From positions 1-64,000 of the forward strand of contig JALSLW010000009.1 in assembly GCA_026988155.1 (NCBI GenBank): a stretch of DNA of 64,000 nt, written 5' to 3'. Made by a program: the position numbers and the translations under genes. Of the stretch, positions 15,884-25,124 are shown one piece after another. Below the pieces are notes generated by a model, which was not told where the DNA came from, made no database searches, and was given only the letters and a program-made list of their open reading frames with translations. Origin of the DNA: Methylomonas sp. Lineage in GTDB: Bacteria > Pseudomonadota > Gammaproteobacteria > Methylococcales > Methylomonadaceae. Position 1 is the stretch's first letter. Each line of letters starts with the position of its first letter.

Positions 15884-17011
15884 ATGAAAAATTCAACAGT
15901 TAGTGCTAACAATAACAACTTCGATAGTAAGCAAGTAAACTCTCAAATGCAGACGTTAACTAAAGAACGTATAAATAGAGCTAAAGCCTCTTATAACGTT
16001 CGCAATATTCCGGTAATAAATATAGCAACTTATTTATTGACGGGTGATATACAACCTCAAGCGGGTGATTTAGTTTTAGCTAAGGTGACAGCTATTGGTC
16101 AGCATCAACGCATAGAGCTTGGGACTGGTCGCCGTGCGGGTCTTCACGTAGGTGACGAAATTATAGTTTGCTACGGTTCGCGTTATGCTCCTGATCAATT
16201 TGAGGCTTATGTACCTGAATCTCTAGAAGCCTGTCACTTGGTAGCTGCCGGAGGAATTGCAGCAAAAAGCATTAATTGTCATAGCAAAATGAAACCCGCT
16301 ACGCAAATACTTCCCTTAGGCTTGCTTGCTAATGCACAAGGTGAACGAATGAATCTAAATGGTTGGGCAATTAAACCGTCTATTAGCAAACAGTCGAAAC
16401 CTTTTACCACTGTTGTGTTAGGAACCTCTATGAATGCTGGTAAAACCACAACAGCAGCAGGTATTATTTTAGCGTTAAAAAAACAAGGATTAAAAGTAGC
16501 AGCGGCAAAAGTAACGGGGACCGGTGCTGGAGGAGACCGCTGGAAAATGGTTGATGCAGGGGCAGACTTGGTTTTAGATTTTACTGATGCTGGGCTGACA
16601 TCTACTTTTGGAATTTCTCAACAGCAATTGGAATATACTTTTTCCTGTTTGATGGATAATGCATCTGCGATTACGCCTGATGTGATTGTTTTGGAAGTGG
16701 CAGATGGACTTTACCAGAAAGAGACAGCAGCATTGATTTCTAGTGAAATTTTTAAATCAGCAGTTGATGAGGTTGTTTTTGCTTCAGGTGAAGCACTGGG
16801 GGCCAAAAAAGGGGTCATGATTTTGAACCGTGAAGGCTATTCAGTATGTGCTGTGAGTGGTGCTATTAATGCATCTCCATTGGCAAAAAGAGAGGCTGAA
16901 GAAGTACTTGATTTACCTATATTACAACCCGAACTTGTGGGTGAACTGATTTATGATTCACTACAACAAAGTCAATCAATACCATTCCATTCAAATATTA
17001 AGGTTGCTTAA
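15884..17011 (+). CDS. Two-domain P-loop NTPase, DUF1611/MobB-like
   Basis: A 375-residue cytosolic protein with a strong ribosome site. Residues about 45-165 form a beta-rich domain (AGDLVLAKV, GDEIIVCYGSRYAPDQFEAYVP). Residues about 170-375 form a P-loop domain: Walker A GTSMNAGKTTT, a KVTGTGAGGDRW segment, and VIVLEVADGLYQKET. The layout resembles DUF1611 and MobB-type proteins that act on small substrates using ATP or GTP. The reaction is unknown. As first gene of an operon with an exporter, a hydrolase and a porin, it may make or modify the exported compound. Its N-terminal 25 residues are Asn/Ser/Gln-rich and probably disordered. Confidence 0.75.
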   Translation: MKNSTVSANNNNFDSKQVNSQMQTLTKERINRAKASYNVRNIPVINIATYLLTGDIQPQAGDLVLAKVTAIGQHQRIELGTGRRAGLHVGDEIIVCYGSRYAPDQFEAYVPESLEACHLVAAGGIAAKSINCHSKMKPATQILPLGLLANAQGERMNLNGWAIKPSISKQSKPFTTVVLGTSMNAGKTTTAAGIILALKKQGLKVAAAKVTGTGAGGDRWKMVDAGADLVLDFTDAGLTSTFGISQQQLEYTFSCLMDNASAITPDVIVLEVADGLYQKETAALISSEIFKSAVDEVVFASGEALGAKKGVMILNREGYSVCAVSGAINASPLAKREAEEVLDLPILQPELVGELIYDSLQQSQSIPFHSNIKVA

Positions 17012-17074
17012 AAATGATAGTCCGCTTTACAATTTTATATTTACAGCCATGAATATCTATTGAACGTATAAAGT

Positions 17075-18781
17075 ATGAGCATACCAAAAATATTAACAGC
17101 TAAACGAAAAAAACTTTTTTTTAAGTTAATCGTTATAGGATTTACTCAAGCGGCACTTGCTGTGATGACTGCATTACTTATTCGGTTTGTATTTGATCAC
17201 TGGGTTACACAACAACACAATGAATTTGGCCAGCTTGTATTTTTTATTATCGCTATCTTGGTCTTATTAGCTAGCATAACGGCACTAATGCGGTATGGCG
17301 AGCGAGTAACCGCAGAAAGGTTAGGGCAGCAGTATACTTATGATGTACGGTTAGCACTTTTTGATCAATTGGTTGCCATTGCTCCCTGGACACTTCAGAA
17401 ACGAAGTCGAGGAGGGCATTTATTACGTTTTATAGGTGATTTAACTTCTTTACGACAATGGGTTAGTCAAGGCTTGGCTATTTTAACAGTAGCATTAGTA
17501 ACAGCGGTCTCGGCACTTATTGCATTGAGTTTTATTAATGTAATTTTAGCTGCAACAGTTGCTACTGTATTACTACTTGGTGCGGCAGTATCACTGGCAT
17601 CAGGTCAGAAAATTCATGACCGGGTAAAAGATACACGTAAATTCAGAGCTCGTATTGCTGCCAATGTTAACGAAAAAATTGCTTATTTACCCGTGGTACA
17701 GGTATTTAATCAAGTACGTCGGGAGCGGTCACGGTTATCTAGACAAAGTCTTAGGTTAAAAACAGCGATGATTAATCGCGCTAAAATTATTGGGCGCCTT
17801 AGAGGCGTTACTGAGGCAAGTAATGGTTTTGCAACTATATGTGTATTATTTGTAGGTTCATTTGAAGTTTCTCAAGGTCGTTCAACACCTGGAATGGTCG
17901 TAGCATCCATGAGTATCTTAGGTATGCTGCTGCCTTCTTTTCGTAATCTTGGGCGTATTTATGAATACTGGCATAGTTATCAAGTGGCACTGGAACGTAT
18001 TAATGTTTTTATGGATACGCCAGAACTTATTATTGATAAAACAGGGGCAACTAAGTTAAATGTCACTCAAGGTAAAATTGATTTTCATAATATCAATATC
18101 AATGATATTTTTAACCAGCTTAATGGTACTGTAGCCGGCCAGACTAAGCTTGCTATTGTTGGCCCTAACGGAACCGGAAAGTCAACCTTGATGAATATGG
18201 TTTTACGCCTAGTAGACCCTGATTCCGGTGATATTTTTATTGATGATCAGAATATCAAACATTGTACTTTATCCTCTATTCGCCAAGCAATTGGTGTTGT
18301 TAGTCCCGATTTACCTTTGTTAAGGGGTAGCCTAGAACGCAATTTACGTTATCGGTATCGTAAAGCCTCAGCTGATGAACTAGCAGAGGTTTGTAAATTA
18401 TGTGGCGTTGATAAAGTTATTGCAGACTTACCTAATGGTATTAATACCCGCATTATTGACGGGGGTATGAATCTTTCTTTTGGTCAACGGCAACGCATTT
18501 CTTTAGCTAGAGCAATATTAGGAAAACCTAAAATCCTGTTATTAGATGAAGCAGATGCCAATCTTGATCATAACTCAAAAAAATTACTTGACCAAATTTT
18601 AGCCAGCTATACAGGTACAGTGGTTATGATTACTCATAACTATGATCGCGTATCTAAGGCTGATTATATATGGCATTTGGCGGATGGTCACATTGTTGAA
18701 AAAGGGACACCGAATGAATTACTGAAACACACCAGTGCCACCTCATCATTATTTAATTTTCATTTAAAAGCAGTCGTGTAA
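17075..18781 (+). CDS. Half-size ABC exporter (transmembrane plus ATPase)
   Basis: A 568-residue type IV (MsbA-like) half-transporter that should work as a homodimer in the inner membrane. Five to six helices lie in residues 15-300; the ATPase follows with Walker A GPNGTGKST (363-371), Walker B ILLLDEA and H-loop MITHNYD. Two motifs are atypical: the signature is LSFGQ (467-471) instead of LSGGQ, and the Q-loop region reads VVSPDLPLL near 410 with no Gln. Such changes occur in some exporters and may slow ATP turnover. It follows the P-loop gene by 63 bases and precedes the hydrolase by 5. The substrate is unknown. Confidence 0.88.
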   Translation: MSIPKILTAKRKKLFFKLIVIGFTQAALAVMTALLIRFVFDHWVTQQHNEFGQLVFFIIAILVLLASITALMRYGERVTAERLGQQYTYDVRLALFDQLVAIAPWTLQKRSRGGHLLRFIGDLTSLRQWVSQGLAILTVALVTAVSALIALSFINVILAATVATVLLLGAAVSLASGQKIHDRVKDTRKFRARIAANVNEKIAYLPVVQVFNQVRRERSRLSRQSLRLKTAMINRAKIIGRLRGVTEASNGFATICVLFVGSFEVSQGRSTPGMVVASMSILGMLLPSFRNLGRIYEYWHSYQVALERINVFMDTPELIIDKTGATKLNVTQGKIDFHNININDIFNQLNGTVAGQTKLAIVGPNGTGKSTLMNMVLRLVDPDSGDIFIDDQNIKHCTLSSIRQAIGVVSPDLPLLRGSLERNLRYRYRKASADELAEVCKLCGVDKVIADLPNGINTRIIDGGMNLSFGQRQRISLARAILGKPKILLLDEADANLDHNSKKLLDQILASYTGTVVMITHNYDRVSKADYIWHLADGHIVEKGTPNELLKHTSATSSLFNFHLKAVV

Positions 18782-18786
18782 ACATC

Positions 18787-19749
18787 ATGGAACAGCATCT
18801 ATTTTTGAATAATAGTAAAATAAATAGAGTCATGCCTAGAGCTGAAGAGGGTATAAGAAGTTACCGAACACATAGCATAAAAACTTGTTTATCAAGAGAA
18901 TTCCCTGGATTTAAGTATCATATTTATAGCCCTAGCTACGGAGGGGAAGGCTTACCCGTTTTAGTGGCTGTACATGGTATATCTCATCGAGCCAAAGAAC
19001 AGGCGCGTGCATTTAAAGAGTATGCAGAATGCTATGGTTTTGTGATTATTGCCCCCTTGTTTTGTAGAAGAAATTTTCCGGCTTATCAGCGCTTAGGGAT
19101 AACTAAGCAAGAAGTCCCTTACTATTCAGATATTGCACTTAATTCGATACTTAAGGAAGTAGCAGAGCAAACGGGCGCACTGACTGAAAAAGTCTATCTA
19201 TTTGGGTATTCAGCTGGCGGTCAATTTGTACACCGTTATGCAATGGCTTATCCCGAGAAAGTTTATGCAGTGGCTGTGGGGGCAGCAGGTTGGTATACCT
19301 TTCCTGATTTAAAAGTTTCTTTTCCAAGAGGATTAGCTAAACAATCATTATCTCGTACGATGGAGTTTAGTTGTTCCAAGTTCCTTAAGATACCTATGGC
19401 AACCTTTGTTGGTGAAAATGATAACCAGAGCGATAGTGCTCTTAAACGTTCCAGGCGCCTTGATTTACAACAAGGCGTTACCCGCATAGAAAGAGCTAAA
19501 AACTGGATTGAAGCCATGCGTTATGCTGCTGAGGCTGTGGGGTTTGATACCCCGTATCAATGTCATATTATGAAGTCCTGCGGTCATTCATTTACTGATT
19601 GTGTTCAGTCTGGGCAATTGGCTTTTAAAACAATAAATTTTTTATTAGAAGCGACTCAGCACAAGTCTTTATTATTTAAAGTATCAAATCAGACTGAAAA
19701 CTATCATGTAGCGTTGCTACCCAGTGGCTATACCTTAACCAATTGTTAA
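18787..19749 (+). CDS. Alpha/beta hydrolase (esterase/depolymerase type)
   Basis: A 320-residue hydrolase with no signal peptide, hence cytosolic. The oxyanion motif VAVHGISH is near residue 60; the nucleophile is Ser142 in GYSAGGQ; the acid is probably an Asp in ENDNQSD near 218; the base is His267 (CGHSF). The fold resembles PHB-depolymerase-like and Dienelactone-type esterases. Starting 5 bases after the ABC gene, it must be cotranscribed with it. It might cleave an ester or release a protecting group during production of whatever the exporter carries; this is inference. Confidence 0.85.
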   Translation: MEQHLFLNNSKINRVMPRAEEGIRSYRTHSIKTCLSREFPGFKYHIYSPSYGGEGLPVLVAVHGISHRAKEQARAFKEYAECYGFVIIAPLFCRRNFPAYQRLGITKQEVPYYSDIALNSILKEVAEQTGALTEKVYLFGYSAGGQFVHRYAMAYPEKVYAVAVGAAGWYTFPDLKVSFPRGLAKQSLSRTMEFSCSKFLKIPMATFVGENDNQSDSALKRSRRLDLQQGVTRIERAKNWIEAMRYAAEAVGFDTPYQCHIMKSCGHSFTDCVQSGQLAFKTINFLLEATQHKSLLFKVSNQTENYHVALLPSGYTLTNC

Positions 19750-19752
19750 TAA

Positions 19753-21195
19753 ATGAAACTATCTATTCTTAACTTAGACAACAAGACCAAAGACAAACAA
19801 AAATTCTGTCCAATAATTGACGATTATTTATTTCTAGCCGCCTTATCTCAACGCAATAAAATAAAAACCTGGTTTTTAGTGACGGTTTTATTTTTACCCA
19901 GTGTAGGGTATTGTGAAGGCGGCTTAAATAAGGGAAGTGTATATGAGCTGATTAAACAGCAACAAAAAACATTATTACAACAACAAAAACAAATTGAAGA
20001 ATTACGAAAGCTGGTATTAGAACAGCAAAAAATAGTTTCACAACGGTTTGATAAAGCAGAGCATAAAGTTAAAACAATAGCGAGGTCTTCTGCTAAGGTC
20101 AGTGTTAGTAAAAAAGGGTTGCGGATTAAATCAAGGGGGGGCAACTTTTCTTTTCAGGCGGGTGGTAGAATTCATGCGGATTATGCCCATTATAATAATG
20201 ATATAAGCAAGATGGGAAACGGCGCAGCTTTACGCCGAGCTCGCGTATATTTTAAGGGTAAGGTGTCTAAGAATTGGCGGTATAAGGCAGAGATTGATTT
20301 TTCAGAAAATGGCAAAGTCGGGCCTCGTGGGGTCTGGCTTGGCTACAATGGGTGGAAACCCATCTCACTTAAACTGGGTAACTTTCAAGAATCCTTTAGC
20401 CTTGAAGAAATGAATAGTTCTAATGCTATTACCTTTATGGAACGCTCTTTGGCAAACACATTTGCTCCCAGTTATCGACTAGGATTTGGAGCGAGTGGTC
20501 ATGGTGATTTCTGGGGCCTATCAACAGGCCTGTTTGCTGATACTTTAAGCTCTTCAAAAGTCAGTGATAATGGTAATGGATGGGCTGTTGCTAGCAGAGC
20601 AACCCTTGCCCCATTGTTATTTGAAAATAAACTTCTTCATTTAGGGGTTTCTAGTGAATATAGACAAACAGGGGCAAGAAACCGAATCAGACTCCGTGCC
20701 CGACCAGAATCAGGGGTAACAAAAAGCTATCTAGTTAACACTAATTATATTAACAATGTAGATCATACTTGGCTAATAGGTACTGAGCTGGCTGCTGTCT
20801 ACGGCCCCATCTCATTACAGGGTGAATATATTCATAACAAGGTATTGCGTACAGTAGGCACAAATCTTGATTTTTATGGTGCTTATGTACAGGGAAGCTG
20901 GTTTTTAACGGGAGAGTCTCGACCCTATAATGCAAAACAAGGTGTTTTTACAAAATTAACACCGCTACACAGCTATGGTGCATGGGAGCTTGCTTTAAGG
21001 TATAGCACTTTAAACCTTGATAACAATGATATTACTGGCGGAAAAGAAGATAATTATACGCTGGGGCTTAATTGGTATGCCAATTACAATGTCCGCTTTA
21101 TGCTAAATTATATTTTTGTTAATGCTCACCCTAATCGTGATGGTATTGATGAAAGCTCAAATATATTGCAAATGAGAGGACAACTGGTTTTTTAA
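19753..21195 (+). CDS. OprO/OprP-like outer-membrane porin
   Basis: A 480-residue Porin_O_P family protein. A hydrophobic signal segment (about residues 37-53, ending VGYC) is preceded by an unusually long 36-residue N-region, so the true start may be internal; the first ATG is only 3 bases after the hydrolase stop. A Gln-rich coiled coil (about 62-100) precedes the beta-barrel, as in OprP-family proteins that form trimers. The barrel ends with Phe (QLVF), the outer-membrane assembly signal. OprP relatives pass phosphate or other anions. In this operon it could complete an export or uptake route with the ABC protein. Confidence 0.85.
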   Translation: MKLSILNLDNKTKDKQKFCPIIDDYLFLAALSQRNKIKTWFLVTVLFLPSVGYCEGGLNKGSVYELIKQQQKTLLQQQKQIEELRKLVLEQQKIVSQRFDKAEHKVKTIARSSAKVSVSKKGLRIKSRGGNFSFQAGGRIHADYAHYNNDISKMGNGAALRRARVYFKGKVSKNWRYKAEIDFSENGKVGPRGVWLGYNGWKPISLKLGNFQESFSLEEMNSSNAITFMERSLANTFAPSYRLGFGASGHGDFWGLSTGLFADTLSSSKVSDNGNGWAVASRATLAPLLFENKLLHLGVSSEYRQTGARNRIRLRARPESGVTKSYLVNTNYINNVDHTWLIGTELAAVYGPISLQGEYIHNKVLRTVGTNLDFYGAYVQGSWFLTGESRPYNAKQGVFTKLTPLHSYGAWELALRYSTLNLDNNDITGGKEDNYTLGLNWYANYNVRFMLNYIFVNAHPNRDGIDESSNILQMRGQLVF

Positions 21196-21289
21196 TACAC
21201 CCAAGTAAAAATTGAGCATAACTAGTCGAAATGGCCTAGCTCCTCTTTTAATAGGTTACTTTCGTTCATTTCACTTTTTTTCTCTCTTT

Positions 21290-21934
21290 GTATTGGCCTT
21301 TCTCCAATCTTGCACGTCCGGTTCGTTCACTGTTTACGACGCGAATAATCGGGTCGTTCCTGTTCGGTTGATCTCAGACTATCAGTTCATAATCAGCGGC
21401 CATGGCCGCTAACTTGTTCCGCCCTTCACCTCCAACATCCTGTTGCTGATTCATTATTTTATCTTCATCCACGTCACCACGAATTCAGCGGCATCAAATT
21501 TTACGATTACTATAGCTTCATTTGAGACCCCACTGTTCATAACGTCTGCATTATTTCAGCGCGTAGGGCTTAAGGAGTCGCAGTTACTCCGACTCAAATC
21601 CGATGGCTCATCACTGGGTACGATAGTCAACTATCTCTCAATCTACATACCTTCAATACAACAACTCGTTACAATGAGAATATTGGGCTTCGGTAGTCGC
21701 GGGCACCTTATCTCCTTGCAGCTCCCTTACGAAGGTTCACTTTCATTTAGGTTATCGATTTAGCTAGAGCTTCCTTCAAATTCCGCATTGGCTCCCAATA
21801 ACAGTGTTTCCCCTCGCCAGGTAAGCTTCTAAAAGTTTCTTTAGACAACCCCTTGCTTTCGTCTACTTTTCCCTTCTCACAGGGCAAAGCCTGGACTTTC
21901 ACCAGCTAGCTGACTATTATGCTAGTCATCACAC
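21290..21934 (-). mobile_element. Group II intron fragment without reverse transcriptase
   Basis: Read leftward the element starts with GTGTGATGAC at 21934, fitting the GUGYG 5' end of group II introns. The conserved 5' elements follow in order: GGTGAAAGTCC, GAAAGCAAGG, GGAATTTGAAGGAAGCTC, and GATAAGGTGCCC. These match the domain I layout of bacterial group II introns. No intron-encoded protein is present. Near 21309-21324 GAACCGGACGTGCAAG resembles half of domain V, but the other half is missing, so the 3' end is truncated or altered. Short open frames on the plus strand here are artefacts. No gene lies between 21196 and 22059 apart from this relic. Confidence 0.65.
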
Positions 21935-22059
21935 CACTGTTACAGGCAAAAAATGCTTCTGTCAACCTATAAAAATTAGATCAGGGACTAAAAAACAGGG
22001 GAAAAGGGGATTTTTAGGCTGTTTCATGGAACATAATCACAAAGCTACTATTTATTAGA

Positions 22060-23114
22060 TCAGTCACTTACATCATCCCACAGCATCGGGAATGCATTTC
22101 GAACACGGTCAATATTTTCCTGGTCCACATTTTTCCCCTGCAATGTAATGAGCAGGGCGTAAACATCCTCGGTGCTGACTTTGAAAGTGCGTTTGGGGTT
22201 TGTATCCAGAGATTTTGACAGACGTTTGATAGTCTTTTGCATGGGCAACGGTTTCGCGACCGTTTTTATGGGGCGGGACAGTTCATTCTCAATAATTGTT
22301 TTTTCATTTCCGGCCGGTGCTTTTAAAGCTTTACTAGGCGCGCCATCGCGCGCCTCATGATAGATTTTGGGACTCCATGTCACAAAAATCGATTCGCCAC
22401 GCGGCGAATCATTAGGCTCCAGACGCCCTGCGTCCGCCTCGACTTCGTACAAAAGCCACTACGTCAAGGCTACCTCAAATGGCTCGACGGCTATTCGGGA
22501 TAAAATTTTTGCCACGTTCGCTAACGCGAACATTGGCAAATTTCCCTGCGCCTTCTGGAGACTATCAGCCCATCCGGGGCTGACAGCGGTAGTATTTCCT
22601 TTGAACGGCTCCAGGAAAGCTCTCCGTTAGCTAACTTCGCCCGCATCAATTCTGTTGTCATCGGTGCATAGCGGATAATATCTTCAATCTAGCGGACACT
22701 TTTGTCGAAAAAATCGGCTATACGGACTTTGGACCAATTAGCATTATTCAGATAAATAACGGTCTGAAAAAAATCCGTTATCTTTGTTTCTACACGGTCT
22801 GAATTCAGCTTAAGATTGAGCGCTCTGATCTCGTCGGGGTCTCCTGTGACAACACGTACATCGACACGGTCAAAATATCCGGGATTTGATTTTCGGATAC
22901 CTTGAATTGCATTCATTCGATGAAAACCGCCTACCAGGTAGTATTCATTGTTATTGCGCTCCCATATTACCAGCGGTTCAAACAGCCCATTGGCAATAAT
23001 ATCCCGCTCAAGGTGAGCAACCTTGGCCATATCCAGCTTTCGATGGTTAGTTAAAGTATGGTGAAATTCAATTTTTTCGATAGGTAAATATTCGTAGCGT
23101 TTAGTAGCCAGCAT
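22060..23114 (-). pseudogene. Disrupted ParB-like nuclease-domain gene
   Basis: The first 141 codons (23114-22692) encode a ParB/Spo0J N-terminal domain: EYLPIEKIEFHHTLTNHRK, NGLFEPLVI, YYLVGGFHRMNAI. An amber TAG at 22691-22689 stops it, but the same frame continues beyond with IEDIIRYAPMTTELMRAKLA and GELSWSRSKEILPLSAPDG, plainly the missing helix-turn-helix half, so one mutation (Trp TGG or Gln CAG to TAG) broke the gene. Frameshifts follow, and the tail (22452-22060, 130 codons, ending LWDDVSD) is a separate open frame. Genes of this type belong to plasmids and integrative elements. The GC content is higher than that of the surroundings, fitting foreign origin. Confidence 0.75.
22337..22543. 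repeat. Cluster of three GC-rich hairpins
   Basis: Three short perfect or near-perfect palindromes: GGCGCG-CCATCG-CGCGCC (22337-22354), GATTCGCC-ACGC-GGCGAATC (22391-22410), and a 17-base-arm hairpin around GTTCGC-TAAC-GCGAAC (22505-22543). They sit within the disrupted ParB-like gene and may be inserted palindromic elements that added the frameshifts. Confidence 0.6.
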
Positions 23115-23262
23115 TATTCGTTCTCTTAACGGGAGAGGAGCTTCAAGATAAAAAACAGGAACCTGAGATTTGTGCCCTGCTTACAGTTAATTATAAACTA
23201 ATTTTGTCTTGAATTTGCCTAATCCTAGAAACTCTGAACCAACCGGTTTTCCACGGTTAAAA

Positions 23263-24891
23263 TCAGCCCATTTTCTTAAAATGATTGATCAGCCCATTAG
23301 TTGAACTATCAAAACGCTTTACCTGGTGGCTATGCTGCAGTTCTGGATAGATAACGCCAGCTAACACCTTACCAAGCTCAACCCCCATCTGGTCAAATGA
23401 ATTGATATCCCAAATGACGCCTTGAACAAACACTTTATGTTCATAAAAAGCAATTAATGAACCTAGTGTTTCTGGTGCAAGCTTTTTAAACAGGAATGAA
23501 TTTGTCGGAATATTGCCGGGAAAAACTTTGGAATTAACCACTACATCATTCAGTTCTGACTGTTTAAATTCACTCAGCACTTGCTGTCTAGTTTTGCCTT
23601 GCATTAAGGCTTGGGGCTGAGCCAGGAAATTTGAGATAAGCATATTGTGGTGATCTGGCAAATCATGATAGCTTGTCGCCGGTACTAAAAAATCACAGGG
23701 AACCAGCTTAGTACCTTGGTGAATTAGCTGATAAAAGGCATGCTGGCCATTGGTACCGGTTTGTCCCCAGATAATCGGTCCTGTCTGATAATCAACGGGG
23801 TTTCCCTGAAAATCAACACTTTTTCCATTACTTTCCATACCTCCTTGCTGCATAAAAGCGGGAAAATAACGCAGGTAATGTCCATAAGGCAATATTGCCT
23901 GTGATTCAGCTTTAAAGAAATTGTTATACCAAATCCCAAGCAGAGCCATCACTACTGGAATATTCTGTTCAAAAGGTGTCTGTCTGAAATGCTCATCAAC
24001 TTGATGGGCTCCTTTTAATAACAGTTCAAAATTATCCATGCCAATGGCTAAGGGAATCGATAAACCGATGGCCGACCAAAGTGAGAACCTACCTCCGACC
24101 CAGTCCCAGAACTCAAAAATATTATCCGGATCAATGCCAAACTCAACAGCTTTTTCACAGTTAGTTGAAATAGCAACAAAGTGTCTGTTAACAGCTCGCC
24201 TATCTACTAAAAAATTAAGTAGCCAGGTGCGTGCCGATAATGCGTTGGTCATGGTTTCCTGAGTAGTAAAAGTTTTTGAGGCGATTAAAAACAGGGTAGT
24301 TTCAGGGTTTAGCTTGCCTAGCGTGTTAAGTAAGTCTGCTTGAGCCACATTGGAAACAAAATGCGTCTGCAACTTGCCTATCGCGTAAGGCTGCAATGCT
24401 CTAACCACCATTTTTGGTCCTAAATCGGAACCGCCTATGCCGATATTAACCACGTCAGTGATAACTTTTCCAGTAAATCCGCGCCAGCTTCCAGAGTGTA
24501 TAGCATCACAAAAAACACGCATTTTTGCTAATACCCTGTTGACGTCAGCATTAACATCATGACCGTTAACCATAATAGGGCGATTGTTTCGGTTTCGTAA
24601 AGCAATATGCAAAACGGCTCTATTTTCAGTCTGGTTGATGTTCTTACCTGCAAACATGGCCTCAATTTTTTCAGCCAGTTTTCTTTCCCTAGCCAACTTG
24701 AACAGCAAAGGCAGAGTTTGATCTGTAATTCTATTTTTTGAATAGTCGAACAGAATGTCGTTAAAGTGTAAAGAGAGCTTATCAAAACGGCGTGAGTCTT
24801 CATCGAACATATCTCGCATCTGTAACCCAGCGACTTCTGTAAAATGGTTTTGCAGATTATGCCAAATAATTGAATCAGTTAATGAAGACAT
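23263..24891 (-). CDS. pgi: Glucose-6-phosphate isomerase
   Basis: Interconverts glucose-6-phosphate and fructose-6-phosphate in the cytosol. The signatures [18 protein letters not shown] and GGMESNGKS are present, with [11 protein letters not shown] near the C-terminus. An in-frame ATG exists 15 codons further upstream (24936), but the start chosen here has a GGAG ribosome site 8 bases ahead and begins with the usual MSSLTDS-like N-terminus. The resulting 542 residues match the E. coli enzyme (549). It is monocistronic, with a long palindrome upstream. In methylotrophs it serves the ribulose monophosphate and gluconeogenic routes. Confidence 0.96.
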   Translation of the reverse strand: MSSLTDSIIWHNLQNHFTEVAGLQMRDMFDEDSRRFDKLSLHFNDILFDYSKNRITDQTLPLLFKLARERKLAEKIEAMFAGKNINQTENRAVLHIALRNRNNRPIMVNGHDVNADVNRVLAKMRVFCDAIHSGSWRGFTGKVITDVVNIGIGGSDLGPKMVVRALQPYAIGKLQTHFVSNVAQADLLNTLGKLNPETTLFLIASKTFTTQETMTNALSARTWLLNFLVDRRAVNRHFVAISTNCEKAVEFGIDPDNIFEFWDWVGGRFSLWSAIGLSIPLAIGMDNFELLLKGAHQVDEHFRQTPFEQNIPVVMALLGIWYNNFFKAESQAILPYGHYLRYFPAFMQQGGMESNGKSVDFQGNPVDYQTGPIIWGQTGTNGQHAFYQLIHQGTKLVPCDFLVPATSYHDLPDHHNMLISNFLAQPQALMQGKTRQQVLSEFKQSELNDVVVNSKVFPGNIPTNSFLFKKLAPETLGSLIAFYEHKVFVQGVIWDINSFDQMGVELGKVLAGVIYPELQHSHQVKRFDSSTNGLINHFKKMG

Positions 24892-24944
24892 TACTGTCGC
24901 TCCGTATTCTAGGTGAAGTTTTATGTAGTAAGGCAACTCGCAAT

Positions 24945-25076
24945 AAATAACCCACCAATCTTGCTTGTCTTTTTATCCGTCTTCAGCGTTGCAACTTCGG
25001 TCACATAGCTAGCTATGCTCCTTTCGTTGCGCCTTGAAGACGGATAAAAATCCTGCGCAATCTGGGTAGGTTATTT
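24945..25076. repeat. 132-base imperfect palindrome (MITE-like)
   Basis: The arms AAATAACCcACC...TTTTTATCCGTCTTCA and its complement (TGAAGACGGATAAAAA...GGTaGGTTATTT) mirror each other about 25010.5, where the exact 14-base palindrome CATAGCTAGCTATG sits. The symmetry is nearly complete across 132 bases. It lies between the 5' end of pgi and the 3' end of the cinA-like gene. It has the size and form of a small non-autonomous insertion element; as RNA it would fold into one long hairpin. Confidence 0.75.
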
Positions 25077-25124
25077 AATGCGCGTTACCTAAGTTTAGTG
25101 AATATGGCTATATTAGCAATGCGA

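Noticed and set aside
21212-21763. Two plus-strand frames of 66 and 106 codons
   Set aside because: They run antisense to the group II intron-like RNA structure and show no protein-like pattern.
22367-22630. 87-codon plus-strand frame
   Set aside because: Antisense to the broken ParB-like gene and crosses two hairpins.
22626-22635. GTTAGCTAAC as a recombination site
   Set aside because: It lies within the coding frame of the ParB-like pseudogene (KLAN) and has no attC arrangement around it.
24945-25076. The 132-base palindrome as a terminator of the cinA-like gene
   Set aside because: Arms are far too long, there is no T tract at its end, and the symmetry centre fits an inserted element better.
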